From: Rhododendron vialii
Lineage: Eukaryota; Streptophyta; Magnoliopsida; Ericales; Ericaceae
NCBI RefSeq assembly: GCF_030253575.1
Contig: NC_080557.1
Span: forward strand, 41,864,501-41,928,500
Direction: 5' to 3'
DNA: 64,000 nucleotides
A program made the position numbers and the translations under genes. Below are positions 35,713-48,938 of the stretch, piece by piece. Each line of letters begins with the position of its first letter. The stretch's first letter is position 1. Below the pieces are notes generated by a model. That model did not search any database, had not been told where the DNA came from, and worked only from the letters and a program-made list of their open reading frames with translations.

Positions 35713-36023
35713 TTCCAATTTCTTTTTACGGTCAACTTTTTTTATTTCTTATTTTTCTAATTTTCCTCCTTTCCGTACGATAAGGACGCCGTTCTTTGAT
35801 GTTCTTTATTTATTTGGGAAAATTTTCAATACACACTCTTTTAAGGTGTGTATCATATGCAGTGTCATCTCTTAAAAAATTACTTATGCCACAGCCACAA
35901 AATGTGTGGCAAAAATAAGACTTGGAGCACCATGACTGTGTTTATTTTGTGTCTCAAAACCCAACCCCTATCACTGGGTACAGTTTCAAATAAGTTTTTT
36001 CTCCAATTATTGCTTATATTTAT

Positions 36024-36550
36024 GGGTAAACTATAGTTAACTCCCTCTAACTAAGCCTTGCGTGCACTTTGCCCCTTCTAACTTTTTTTTTGGCACTCAA
36101 CCCCCTCTAACTAACTAAAAATCAAACGGTTATAACTTCAAACGATCATAACTTCTTCGTCCGAAATCGAAAACATGCAAATTATATATCGATTTCGAGG
36201 TCTTGAAGTCAGCTTTCTAATGACACCAAAATCACATCACAATTCAAAGCACACAGAAAGTTATGATCAAAAGAGTAAGGGCTGGTAAACAGAAAGACCG
36301 TTTTGATCATAACTTTCTGTGTGCTTTGAATCGTGATGTGATTTTGGTATCATTGGAAAGCTGACTTCAAGACCTCGAAATCGATATATAATTTGCATAT
36401 TTTCGATTTTGGACGAAGAAATTATGACTGTTTGAAGTTATGACCGTTTGATTTTCAGTTAGTTAGAGGGGGTTGAGTGCCAAAAAAAAAAGTTAGAGGG
36501 GGCAAAGTGCACGCAAGGCTTAGTTAGAGGGGGTTAACTATAGTTTACCC
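36024..36550. mobile_element. Long-TIR Mutator-like MITE with 9-bp target duplication
   Basis: Nearly perfect inverted arms of about 250 bp: gggtaaactatagttaactc at the left tip and gagggggttaactatagttt then accc at the right. They are separated by about 20 bp. Flanks are tatatttat (36,015-36,023) and tatatttct (36,551-36,559), 8 of 9 identical. The near identity of the arms points to a recent or gene-converted element. No coding capacity. Confidence 0.82.
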
Positions 36551-36551
36551 T

Positions 36552-36556
<5 letters not shown>

Positions 36557-36607
<51 letters not shown>
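36557..36607. repeat. (CT)n microsatellite
   Basis: About 25 CT dinucleotides directly abutting the right end of the Mutator-like MITE. Confidence 0.9.
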
Positions 36608-36609
<2 letters not shown>

Positions 36610-36610
<1 letters not shown>

Positions 36611-37280
36611 TGCACGGTGCCTAATAAAGGAGTGTTTCTACTAACTAACAAGTTGAGTAACACAACTTTTTGGTTTCGTCCTTTTTTTTTTATTTGCTAG
36701 GTTTGTGCAATTTTTTTAATGTAATATTGATTCGCCTCGATGATGAGAATCATAAAACAAAAGATTATAGCATTCAAACAAATATTTTTAAAAATATGCA
36801 AAAAAATTCCAAAATACTTACGCCGTACTCCTAATTTAAGTCTTTTTTTTCTAAGCTAAAAAAGGTCGAAGAGGAGGCGATCGGACATAACAATCTCTCT
36901 TGGGCGTGACCATAGAGACTTCAGACCAGCAGTAGCTTTCGAGAGAAACCAAAGAGCCATAGCAACTACTGCTCTACCAAGGGCTAGCGAGCCAAAGTCG
37001 GACATAGGAGAAAGACCAAATTCGAGAGGGACGCCGCTGACACAACTCGAATTTGATACTCCTACCTCACCCAAATCCAAAGGGAGTAAAGATCATCACA
37101 ATGGGTGTGCTAACTAATGTATTTAATAATATGTGTTAAGATAACAAACAAGTGTCCGGGCAGATGATGTGGAAAGTGCATTTTTACTCCAATTATTCTG
37201 CTTTTTCTCCAATTATTTACTCCTATTTTTGATCATGCCGCTTTTGATGTTTAAGCCAGATGATGTGGAAAGTGCATTCA
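36610..37280. other. Spacer upstream of IDN2/FDM copy 1
   Basis: AT-rich, with a short minus-strand open frame (36,856-37,080) that has no recognised domain. A 22-bp direct repeat beginning cagatgatgtggaaagtgca occurs at about 37,162 and 37,257 around 74 bp, reminiscent of a target duplication. Confidence 0.4.
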
Positions 37281-37283
37281 TAA

Positions 37284-38912
37284 CGGAACCACTCTCTCTC
37301 TCTCTCTCTCTCTCTCCGTTCTCTCTCCCTTCAAGGCTCCAAGCCCCGAGGCCGTTAGGGTTCGCTGTAACCTCGCGATCAGAGGTAAGACCCTTCCTAT
37401 GCAGTGTTCTTCTTCGTGATCGCCACCTTCTTCTTCTTTTTTTGTGTGCCTCCAATGCAGTGTTTGTCTTCATTGTGTTTGTGTATCTCTCGTTGATGTA
37501 CGTGCGAAACGTGTGCATCACATCGTACCGTACGTAAACAAAGTTTTAGAACGAAATATCCCTTCCTTGCGATCAATAGGTCTGAATTTCGCGGTTGTTA
37601 ATGGTGGGTTTTACTTAATTTTTAAGCCTGAACAATGTCGATCATTTTTTCCCGCTGTCTGTTGGGATTTCCGGACACCCACCCAAACAGGGTTTACGTA
37701 TAACCATTCGTACATAATATTTTTGTATTTATGTGTTAGTTCTCTAGTGGGTTTGTTTTTGTTTTAAATTTTCATAATCAGCTGGGACTGTAGGTTTACC
37801 CACCAGCTTATGAGGCAAGAGATCAAGAGGATGGATGTTGAATAATGTTTCTGCATAAACCTTGTTTCTTCCAAAGGTAATTTTTGTTTATGGAACTGGG
37901 TTCTAGAGGAACCATTTATATTCTCTCCTCTTTTAGCAATTGAGCTCTGTTATTTCCAGGTAGAACAATTTCCTCAATAAATATATCCCTTATTAATATG
38001 CCTTGTTTGGATCACGATTTGGAAAAAAAATTCCAACTCAGAAAACACTAATTACCTATACTTTCAATCATTACTCTAATTTCTTTTCCTACTCATTATC
38101 CTATCTCCAATTATTACTCTTATTTCTTTCTCTATGTCTCTCCACTCATTACCCATATGTCAAATTATTACCCTAATTTTTCTTTCCACTCATTACCCAA
38201 AAACTAAATACAAAAATTTTCAAATCATGAACCAAACAAGGCAAGTTATTATTGTGTATTTGGTTGACCACAGCTTAGGCAATATGTTTAAAAATTAATT
38301 ATGTTTTGCTCAATTATGGAGAATGACGTGCGGACCCAATTTCCTTAAGGCGTTTTCCTATTAATCTGTCTTCTGGCTTGAAATCATGGACAGTAACCTA
38401 AGGCTGATAACTCGAAGAAGGAAGAGAGAATGGTTTTGGTCCAATCTCGGACATAAATTGAGAATGGTCCAGTCTAAAAACTGATTGAACACAAGCATGT
38501 TTGATTTTTTCTTTCGTTGGTGTTGGTCCACTCAATGGTCTGATTTCAACTAAAGGTGTGACCGTGTGAGTGTGACTCAATTTTCGTGTCCATTAATGGC
38601 CGGATAAATTACGTCAGCTAAACAACCTTTGTTTCTTTGTCGTATTAATGTGAGCGTGGGTGGCTATTTTTGGGGCCTTCAAACTAGAACACAAGTGTTT
38701 ACTGCTTATCCAATAAAATGCTTGCAATTGCCACGTTTGGTCAAAGTTGAAATATTGGGATATGTTGGAAATATGTGAGCTATAAATTTTTTTTGCAAGT
38801 TAGCTGCGAAACTCCGGAAAATATTATTAAAGCATTCAATATACATGTAGAAATCAGTTTTGTGAGATAATATTTACGTGACAAAATACAGTCTTCTCAT
38901 TTCAGGTTTTAA
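37284..38912 (+). promoter_or_regulatory. Promoter, (CT)n leader and leader intron of IDN2/FDM copy 1
   Basis: A (CT)n run at about 37,290-37,316 starts a leader that reaches a good donor (cagag|gtaag near 37,385). An acceptor ctcatttcag at 38,896-38,905 lies 7 nt before the ATG. The inferred 1.5-kb leader intron holds no other gene. Confidence 0.55.
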
Positions 38913-41900
38913 ATGCCTCGCAGAAGAGAAGAGAAGGATGACTATAGCGATCCTGAGTTGGAAGATTACAAATACAGATACTACAAGGAATTGAGAGATG
39001 GAAAGGAAAGAGTTAGAGTTTCGGGGAATATTTTTCGATGCCCATATTGTTATGACAAGAGGTGGAAAGAATACAATTACAAAGAACTTCACAGACATGC
39101 TTCGCGTGTTGGTAGTGATTCAAAGAGTGAGAAGTTCAAAGATAGAGCTAGACATTTGGGATTGGTAAAATACTTGGAGAGGTGTATAGATGCAAAGCGC
39201 TTATCATCATCACAGTCCACCGGAAAAGCTACTCAACGGGTAGATGGGCGCACTGATTCAAAGAGGAACGAAACACGATCCCCTGCAACAACTCCTACTG
39301 AATTGGAGGAGAGGTTAGAAAATGTCAATGTCACATCATCAATTTCCTCCACGAGAATGACTGAACCAACTAAAAAAGTGGAGACAATTGGAAATGCAAA
39401 TAGTAAATTGGTAGAATCCACGCGTTCTCTGTATGGTAAATCATCCCAGTCTATCCCGACATGCCTTGAGCTTTCTAAATGCAAAGCAAAGGAGGAGCTA
39501 ATTGTTTGGCCCTGGATGGCTCTAGTGGCCAACATTCAGGTTGAATATAAAGATGGTCGGTACGTGGGAGAAGGTGGTGGAAAGCTAAGAGATGAGTGGA
39601 CTAGCAAAGGGTATAATCCCCAGAAGGTCCATCCTTTGTGGAGCCGCCAAGGTCACTCAGGATTTGCAATAGTGGAATTTAAAACGGATTGGGATGGATT
39701 TCAGAATGCTATGGCATTTGAAAAGGCATTTGAAGTTGAAAATCATGGGAGAAAAGATTGGTATACAGTAAAGCGTAGAGGGGATCTGCTGTATGCTTGG
39801 ATTGCTCGGGAAGAAGAGTACAACTCTAAGGGTCTTGTTGGTGAATATCTCCGTAAGAAAGCAGATTTGAAGACCGTTTCAGATATTGAAACTGAAGATA
39901 AAAGGAAAGACATGAAACTTGTTTCCAACTTAACCAATGCACTTGAGGTTAAGAATATGAAATGTGAAGAGATAACGAGGGAAATAAGCAAGACAGAAAT
40001 TTTCATGAGGAATGTAATGAAGCAAAAGGAAGAGATGATTCAAAGTTATAATGAAGGTATACTAGGAAATAGCTTAATTGTGGCGTTATAAGTACTTCTC
40101 TTTCTTGACTTTTTGTTGTAAGAATATTTACTCCACAATTCCAAACTGATTATTAGATTTCTAATATATCTCTAATGAGCTTTTCTCTGCATTAAATTAA
40201 CGTTTTTGTCAATCAGAGATGAATCAAATGCAGAAGGATGCGGCTGATCAACTAGAAAAGAAAATTGCTGACCATGAAAGGAGTAAATCACAGTTGGAAG
40301 CTCAGAGGCAAAAACTTGAATTGGTAGAGAAAGAACTGGAAGAGCGTGAAGCACTAAACACTAATGAGAAAAGGAAGCTTGACATTGAGAAGAAAATGGT
40401 ACTATATTTTGGTTATTATACTAAACAAAAACTTGACAAACCATTAGGTGTTTCTATTCATTTTCCTTCAAGCTTACAGTGTCTTTTAGACTCTCTCTTT
40501 TGACCTTAATGGTTACGAAGCTGTGGTTGTTATTGTTTTTTGGTAGATTAATTATGAGTGCTTTTCCATAATGAGTTTTGTTGTTCTGCAAGATGATCAA
40601 GATAATGTTTCCATCATGTTCTGATGGATGGCATGTAGATCTTGTTAGTTAGAATTGATTTGTGTAAGAAATTACGGGAGTGGCACCTATGGTGAATAAG
40701 AAAGCTTGCTCCCTGTAATTCAGACAGCTTAGATTATTTGGAAGAGCTCGAGTCTTGAATGGCATCAGAAGATGGGATCCTGAACCCTGCAATATTTGAT
40801 CCATTTTTCGTTGTTTTGGTGCTGCTTATCTGTATTCATGCCTTTGGTATTACAAGATTTATTTAAGTATGTGGATTGTCATAGGTTGAAGAAAACGAGT
40901 ATTTGGACTTCTTTCTGCTATTGTTATTTGTTTTGGGGTAGGTACTTTTGACTGATGTTAGAATAAAGAAAATTGTAACTATCTACAAATTAGAACCGCT
41001 TTTCCTTGTGATAAAGGGGTGTGTTGGTTCAATAAAGTTTTGGGAATTTTATGCTTTTGTGCAGAAGTAATTATTGCCTTTATTCTTGCAGAACGAGAGG
41101 GCTATTTTGGCGCAAAAGATGGCTGATGAAAAGATGTGGAAGTTGGCTGAGGGTCAAAAGGTATGTTACCCATTTTCTGCATGACCTACCTTACGCCGGC
41201 AACCATTTATTATGATACTAATCATAGACATGACTCTAACATCAAATGACAGAGAGACAAGGAGAAACTCCACAAGAAAATTATTGAACTGGAAAAGAAA
41301 CTTGATGCCAAGCAAGCACTGGAGTTGGAGATTGTGCGCATGAGGGGAGCTGTACAAGTAATGAAGCATGTGAGTGAAGATGGTAATTTGGAAGATAAGA
41401 GGAAGATGGAAACAATTGAAAAAGATTTAAAAGATAAGGAAGAAGACCTCGAACAGATGGAAGCACTAAATCAGGCACTTATTGTTAAGGAGCGTCAAAG
41501 CAATGATGAGTTGCAGGAAGCTCGGAAAGAGTTAATTAATGTACTCTCTCTCTCTCTCTCTCTCATATGTCCTTTAGAACACCCTAATTGCAACAAACAA
41601 CAATCTTTGCGGTATTATTGATCTCAAAACTTAAGGGTCGCTTTGTAGTAGACTCATCCATGTGTAATTATGTTTTCCTAGCACAAATGGCTACGGGCAA
41701 GCACGTATGGTATTCTAGCAATGACCATAGTAGGCCCTTTCATGTCTTCAGAACTCGGTTGTAACTCGTAATGGAATTTTTTGTTTTTCACTGTTTTGTA
41801 TTACCTCACATGTAGAGATCTACAGATGACAAATGTGTCACTACTATCAGGTCTACAGTGAGATAGGTTTCCTTACGTTAAAAGAGCAACCTAGTGGCGC

Positions 41901-44900
41901 CAAATTAGAGGTCCAAACTTCATACACGTGCCTACAATTTTAGCGTAGGGACTAACTTACAAATTTATCAATTAATGTTCGTTAACATTCCATTTTTCAA
42001 TTATAGTTAGGGTTTTTAGTTTTCTATTTCACTAGGGGGCTTAGCTTCTAGTACAATTGAGACATGTATGGCTGTTGTCTATTGTGATTTGGACTGTGAC
42101 CTTGCGTGCTTCCTCTCCCCCTTTATGCCTTCCCCTTCTAGCCCAACTTTGATACTGTGTTGGAACCAATCCTCTTCGGACCACCTTCACTGGTTCTCCT
42201 TCCATGCTTCCTCAGTTCCTCTCCCCCTTTTCTGTTGCCTCTACCGCTTCATGCCATTAGCAGTTGCAGATTCAATAACTACCACTGACTTCCAACTCCA
42301 GCAACGACCAGTCCATATGAAAGTTAGCCGCTGAACGACAACTCTGCCAAAGTAGGCATTATCCATGTTCATCAGTCTCCAACATGCTTCCTACTGTTTT
42401 CTTCGTTATATATCAATCATGCTGGCATCATCACCAAGATCTTCCCTTTTCTTGCATTCATGTCATCTCACTACGGTTTTCTATAGCTATTACTTTCTCT
42501 AGCACTTGATTGTTGCTCGTAAAGCGCAGAGAAGTAGGATTAAATGAGGTTCTATTAAAACCCTGACCGAACACTGCACGCTTTAACCTGACCCATTGTC
42601 AACCTGTGATCTGAAACCCGAAAACCCAGCCAACACTTCACCAAGATATTACGAGCCCACACTTAAAAGCAGGCCCTAGACATATCCAAACTAACATCTC
42701 AGCCTAGTCAAACAGACCAGCTGATGTAGGACAGATTGAAATAGGGCAAAGTATAATCAAACACAAAGATAAGGGGCTGTATTTTGGGGGCTGTGAACAG
42801 TGGACGTGAATAGTAATTTGTAAGAAGAATGAGATGAAGGGTTAGAGAAGGATAGGTCTAGGCATCACACCTAGAAAACCCAAGGCATCACACCTAGGGC
42901 TCTTTAGCATCACACCAAAGAAAAGATTGCATCACACAATCTAATAGCTTGAAAGCTACTCAATTTTTCATTCATTCAATCATAATTCAAGCTCTTGAGA
43001 TTACATGACTTGTATAGACTCCATAATACTTGAATGCAAATAACTACTCCTATTCCCAATAGGTCTGGGCAGAATGAATGTGTGCAAGCAAATAACTATT
43101 CATTTTCCCTAGATGGCTGGATAGGATGAATGTATACATGAAGGTATAATGCATTAAATATGTGGTCTAACTTCCCTAAATGAAAAGACACAAGGCTCAT
43201 GAAAAGTTGCAGCTTTTAATGTTCCAGCCAATGCCTAATTAATATCCCAGGTAGGGCCCAAATCATCCAACATATGCCAAATTAAGGCTTGGGCCTTAGA
43301 ACCATCCAATCCACATTTTTTATAGCCTTTTATCGGGTGCTGCCATTTTCCATCACCAGCCGAAACCACTGAATGAGACCAACCAGACTACATGTTTCTT
43401 ACCTAACTAATACAAAAAAAATGCACCCCTAAAACGAGAAACTCTTTCCCATTTAACTTTCTTGGTTTGTCTTTAGGATTATCGTGCATGGTGATCAATA
43501 CTGACTTAAGTTTGATGCCTTTCCTCAAGATCAACTAAGAGTTGAAAAGGTCATACTCATACCTAGAGTTGCAAAAGTCACAGTACTAGCAACATGAAAT
43601 GAGGATATCTTATGAATAAATGTTAAAAAACTTGACATGAATGCAAGAGCCGTTGGTCAAAATGTTAGGCCACGTTTTAGGAGATAATTCAAGAGTTTCA
43701 CATAAAAGACTCTGGAGATCAAATAGTTAGTGTTGATCAAAGGTTCCAAATAATGAGGAATGTGATGTTAATGTGAAAAGAAATTTAAATGTGTTGACAA
43801 ATCTGTGTTTGAAGGGAAAGAAAATCTCACTCAGTTAATTGTGTTACCGATAGAAGATCTATCACGAGTCAAGACGAACCGAATTTTAATGACTTTAGAT
43901 AAGATTTATTTTGTTGGTGGACAATGTTAATTGCATTTTCCATCCATATCTGGTAGACCTCTTAATCTAATTTCGCGCTTGCAGGAGTTTAAATGTTAGA
44001 AGAAAAGAACATAGATAGCATATTCGGAGTATGTAATTTGCCAGTATAAAGGTCCAAAATTCATGCTTGTGCACACAGCCGCACAGCTTTCGCACCTAGA
44101 TACTTAACTTATGAATTTGTTAGATTAGGCTCTTTAGCAGTTAACATTTGGTTTTCTTTTAGCACTGGGTTTCTTTTTTATAAGGCTGTTAGCCTACAAT
44201 GGTATATCATTTGGGCTTGAATTATTACCATGGGAGTTACTAGAAGGTTGTGGCCTTTGTGTGATTAGGGTTGTTTACTTCCTCTTCCTCTTCCCAGTTT
44301 TCCTTTCTGTTTCTGCGTAACCCTGTTCTCCATTCAGCATTGATTTGGGTGTTTTGACTTCTGAATGTGAACCTAATCCAATCACATCAGAAAATAAGAG
44401 TAGAAAAAAATGTTTTTGGTGCTCCTGCTCATGCCGTTATTTCTGCAATGAAAAATCTGTCAAAAAGGTTTTTGTAAAGCGATTATTCATACTAATCTGG
44501 GTATGCACTCTTCTGTCTTCTAGGGTTTTAAGGGTAGCCTTGCTTTCATTGGTGTTAAGAGAATGGGAGAGCTTGATGCTAAGCCCTTCCGCAACGCAGC
44601 CAAGACAAAGTATGCAGGTAATGAAGTAGTAGAGAAAGCAATGGAAATGTGCTCTTTGTGGGAGGATTACCTCAGGGATCCAAGTTGGCATCCTTTCAAG
44701 GTCATCTCTGTGGGAGAAGGTCATAAGGTATGCACTACATCGTTATAATGTTACCAGTTAGTTCCTTTTTTTGGACTGACTAGGTCTATCTCTTATACTG
44801 ATTCATGTAGTACAATAGATCTTAGTCATGGGCTGGACGAACACTTGGTCAATTTAGAGAAATCATGTTGGCCTTGTAATTGTTCTTGATTTCTTGTAAC

Positions 44901-45562
44901 GATGGACATGAATTAGAGAACAAGATTTCTAATTGCCATTAATCACCTGCTAACACCTCCATTATATATGTCGTACTGTGCCGTCAATGCGAGAGGGATT
45001 TTCCATGGAATTAGCAACAGATACCACGTGGCCTATTACCGACCACCTTTTTCCTCCAACCTTCCCCTTGTAACGAAGAAAGTATTATGCCGAAGAGAAA
45101 ACAGTACAGAATGGGGGCATTGCATCATCTCGCGTCTCCTGGTGGTAAGGTGTACTTTGGGACGGTATTGTCGTATTCCTAATTTCTTCCTTATGGAAGA
45201 TTTGGCATCCATCAACAAAGGGTGTACTCTGGTCTTTCTTTTCTGCACCCAGTAATATACTTGTTTGTCTTTTGTCCCTCATTTGCTGAACTCCTTTTCA
45301 TGTCATATAAGCTTTTTGGTATCGTTGTCAGGAAATTATTGACGAAGAAGATGAAAAATTGAAGAGTCTGAAGAATGAATGCGGTGATGAAGTCTACAAA
45401 GCTGTGACAAAAGCCTTAGCTGAGATGAACGAGTACAATCCGAGCGGTCGGTACCCCCTTCCGGAGCTATGGAATTCGAAGGAAGAAAGAAAGGCTACGC
45501 TAAAAGAGGGAGTGTCTCTCATGTTGAAACAATGGAAAACGTATAAACGAAGGAGAAACTGA
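38913..45562 (+). CDS. FDM: IDN2/FDM-family RNA-directed DNA methylation factor, complete copy 1
   Basis: Predicted 705 aa from exons 38913-40056, 40217-40398, 41092-41160, 41253-41540, 44524-44727 and 45332-45562, in continuous frame. The zf-XS segment is near 43-90 (CPYC, then [11 protein letters not shown] and LVKYLERC). The XS domain at about 197-312 contains [35 protein letters not shown] and [14 protein letters not shown] long coiled coil fills about 330-561. The XH domain at 562-705 contains [34 protein letters not shown] and [14 protein letters not shown]2 and FDM proteins are known to bind dsRNA through XS and pair through coiled coil and XH, supporting DRM2-dependent DNA methylation in the nucleus. 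Intron 5 is unusually long (about 3 kb). The donor of exon 5 opens into a (CT)n run. Confidence 0.93.
41541..44523. other. 3-kb intron 5 of IDN2/FDM copy 1
   Basis: No nested gene was recognised. The stretch at 42,830-43,330 contains a repeated phrase gcatcacacctag and other text suggestive of an old transposon, but no terminal repeats or protein domain could be fixed. Confidence 0.4.
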
Positions 45563-46180
45563 AGTCTGATACTTGTTTCTTGGAAACATCCCAATAGAGG
45601 TTTTCAGATGACATAAAAAGACAAGTTGTAACTACGGGCTCTAATTTTTTTCAATTTTTAGTTGTTGTTCTCATTTTGACTAGCTGAAGTGGGACATCAC
45701 TGATGTGAAAAGAAAAGATAGAAGTATAGTAGAAAATTGCAAATAGCTGTCTGGCAAGAACTTGATTTGATGTTGCAATGTTTCGGTTTGGAAAGGTGTA
45801 ATTTGTAACTTCTCCTCTAGCAATCAATGCAGGAACCTGGCTTCACCCTCTTGTTTGGTTCCTAATTTGGAAATAACAAAACAATCAAGAGAATATAGGT
45901 GAGAAAGTCTTTTCTCTCTTTTCTTTTTACCCCTTATTTTCTTGTTAAACTAGGCTATATTTTCCCTTTCTTTTCTTTAGAACCAAAAAAGGGAAATTCT
46001 TCTTCACTTGCTTTATTTTAATTTTTCAAAACCAATCAAAGAATAATGATCACAATTATTCCAAAATTTATCAATCGTTTCCTTTCTGAACGCTTCTCTT
46101 CTATTTTGTATTTTCACAAGTTCCAAACAAAGCCTAAAAAGTCTGAAGATTTTGGAAGGGGCTATGATTTTGATTTGATA
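45563..46180. other. 3' flank of IDN2/FDM copy 1
   Basis: 3' untranslated region and AT-rich spacer; nothing else recognised. Confidence 0.4.
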
Positions 46181-46189
46181 CTCTCATCA

Positions 46190-46285
46190 ATGTAATCTGG
46201 CACCAAACCTGAGAATAAAATATCCAGAATGTAATCTGGCAGACTGGCACCAAACCTAAGAAATAAAATATCCAGAATTATATAA
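46190..46285. repeat. Short tandem duplication, about 54-bp period
   Basis: Two copies of a unit that includes tgtaatctggca, ggcaccaaacct, and aataaaatatccagaat. Confidence 0.6.
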
Positions 46286-46289
46286 TACA

Positions 46290-47216
46290 ACAAGAATAAC
46301 AATATTCATATTCAAGTGGAATTAATAAAGGACGACTATCAAACCGAAGTCAACAAATCACAAGGGACCTCATATCCGACCCTCCTCAATACATGATCAG
46401 TGAACCCCCACACCAAGCCTACCTGGCTTAACCACATATGAGCAGACTAATGGTAAGGTCACTCGATCTCTGTATTAATACAGTTCCACGGCACCTTAGC
46501 CAATAATATCATAATCAATAACAACACATATTCCACTTTCAAAAATTTAACAAATAGTATATCACTAGGTATTAAAAGGAGTACAGAACGAAAGTAAAGA
46601 AACGATTCTAGAAAATGAAAAGTGAAATGATCCGACCCGGCTGACCATGAATCTCTTTTTGGCCCCCTTGGCCTTAAAAGGTACGCACCTATGTAGCCCT
46701 AGGTGGGCGTTAATATACTAAGTGAAATTCTAGCTTCCAAGCAATATAAGGACTAAAGTACCAACTTTTCTCGAAATCTCGGGTATTACAGAAAGAATAT
46801 CGTATACTCCCGAATTACCTCAATCATCATGACCATTAAATATGTAGCTTCCACCTCAACAAACAATAACCCAAAATTTGACAATGATCGGACTTGAATT
46901 CCCTATTGAAACTCTAAGATCACATTCTAACATATATCTTTGGGCAAAAGAACGGTGCTACTGGCACAGCAGCTGCTGTACAAATGCTACTGTTTTTCTC
47001 TGCCCATTTCTCGTTGCGTTTCCCAGTGTTCTGTACACATGCATCCTCTGTACACCATCACTAGCCACGCACACATATATAGTGACTACCTTTTCCTTTT
47101 CTATTCTTTGAAAACCTAGGAATACTAGAAATTTCTGTGGAAAAAAATAGGGTGTTACAATCTATCCCCTTGAAATAATTTTATCCTTGAAATTTTACAA
47201 TTCGAAATACAAAAAC
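46290..47216 (-). mobile_element. Ty3/gypsy-like LTR remnant, minus strand
   Basis: Read on the minus strand, 47,216 to 47,160 gives aaaatttcaaggataaaatt then ttcaaggggatagattgtaaca. This resembles the conserved end of the polyprotein region and LTR start of chromovirus-type Ty3 elements (aatttcgaggacgaaattt, then a purine run, then tgtaacac). The LTR would run from about 47,158 downward through 46,300. There is no reverse transcriptase or integrase in the window, so this is a fragment; its lower end is not fixed. Confidence 0.5.
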
Positions 47217-47905
47217 TACTAGTCTTTTTCATCAACAAAGAAAAATACAGGGCATTATTATATTGAGAGTTTGGAAGCGAATGTAATTACTGATGCATCG
47301 ACCGGCAAGAAGTAATCTGTTTTTACGCAGTGGAGGAATTTACTCTCTCTATGGTTGATAAGAATATATTGTATGTGATTACTAGACAACCTAATTGAGA
47401 AACAATTCCAAATTCAAAAAAATTGAGAGATAATTCAGTGGATTTTGAGACACTCTTAAATACTTCGGAACACAACACATTTATGTGAAGTTCATAAACT
47501 TACTAAAAAATTCACATAAATACGTGGTGTTACGGGTTATTGGTCACCAAAGTCCTCTAGGAGCAACCAATTACGATTTCCAATCTAATTAGGCCCCGTT
47601 TCCGATGAATTACAAGTTGTATACTATAACTTTTTTTGTTGTCTTTATTTTAAAAAATTTGTGATTGATAACTTTGTGCCAAATTTTTTCTGTATTATTA
47701 CTACTATCAAAGATAAGGAATAATAAAAGAAAAGTACTCCTTAAACGTTACTAACTTTTACACAAGTATTTTTAAAAATATTAAATATAATTCAAAAAGT
47801 CAGCTTTTATTACTGGAGTATTTCAGAGAGAAAATGGAGAGTACTTTTACCAAAAAAGGGCGAGTCCACCCTTACTCCGTCAGTTCCTTTCTGAACTTTT
47901 CCACC
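47217..47905. other. Spacer with AT-rich MITE-like patch
   Basis: Sequence at about 47,590-47,815 carries phrases (gtgccaaattttt, ctactatcaaagataaggaa) like the AT-rich repeats at 3,350 and 36,655. No gene. Confidence 0.4.
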
Positions 47906-47907
47906 CT

Positions 47908-47908
47908 T

Positions 47909-47946
<38 letters not shown>

Positions 47947-48938
47947 GTGTGTGTGTGTCAGTGTGTGTGTGTCAAGTGTCTGTGTGTGGAGCAGGACGCT
48001 TCTAATCCGACTACAATCTCCATCTTCTTAGATCAGTTTCTTCTCTACCTTCACATTTCACATTCGACAGTTGAAGCTGTAAGCCTGTAACTGTAATAAG
48101 AGACCTCTATTTCTCTACGTGTTTCCCCTCTTCTTCTTTTTTTACGTTACTGCTGAGAAAAGGCATCTGGCCCCTTCAAAAACCTATCGATCAACGACAT
48201 GAATGAAAATACTATACTCCACTTACCAAACAAAGTTGTATACTTGCATGATATGAACTTTTTGCTAGATAAAGGAGTACGTTTTTAAAATGGGTTTGTT
48301 TAGTTACTTAGTTCAGGCCCAAACAGCTTCAAATGGGCTTTTTTTTTCTTCTTCTCGTATTTGTTTGTTCCCTTTTCCGGAGAGAGGTGTTAGAACTTTC
48401 AATGATTGTGTATATAAAAGATAACTCTAACATGCCTTTATGTAGGGTAGGCTACAAAACTTGAGCACCAAGAACGCTAAATAAATTAGCAAAAGACACG
48501 TAACAAAGAAACTTAGACTAATTAGGAAACACGAATAATGGCCTAGACTAAACAGAAAACATAATAGAACCAAGGAACTATGGTAACATAGTATTTTCTA
48601 ATATTATGTTAACAAGAAGGATATATGATATCTCTATTTCTCAACGCGTTACGGGTGTGGTTGAAAATGTTTTGTTTTTTCAACCTTCCCTCTTTAATGT
48701 TTATCCTTCCATTTGTTGCTGGAAATGTTATGTACGTTTTCAGAAATTGAAAATATGGTAGAAAGAAACGAAAATTGTAATAGTTCATGACCTAGTGTTT
48801 GATTATTTGTTGATTTGTGTGAAGATTTAAACGTAACCAAATGATGTGCATGGTTCCAGTTGAACGAATTTCTAGGTGTTCTGAATATATGCAATCTTGT
48901 ATCTTTCTAATGTGATGGTGTCATTTTCAGAATCTGCA
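47908..48938 (+). promoter_or_regulatory. Leader and leader intron of IDN2/FDM copy 2, with (CT)n
   Basis: A (CT)n run at about 47,911-47,941 followed by a (GT)n-type stretch marks the likely transcript start. The acceptor tcattttcag at 48,921-48,930 precedes the ATG by 8 nt. Intron sequence at about 48,285-48,815 is repeated, with losses, at 56,515-56,738 upstream of copy 3. Confidence 0.5.

Noticed and set aside
42068-42334. Open frame in intron 5 of IDN2/FDM copy 1
   Set aside because: Inside a well-supported intron; no domain.
44968-45282. Open frames in the last intron of IDN2/FDM copy 1
   Set aside because: Bounded by clear donor (44,728) and acceptor (45,331); no domain.
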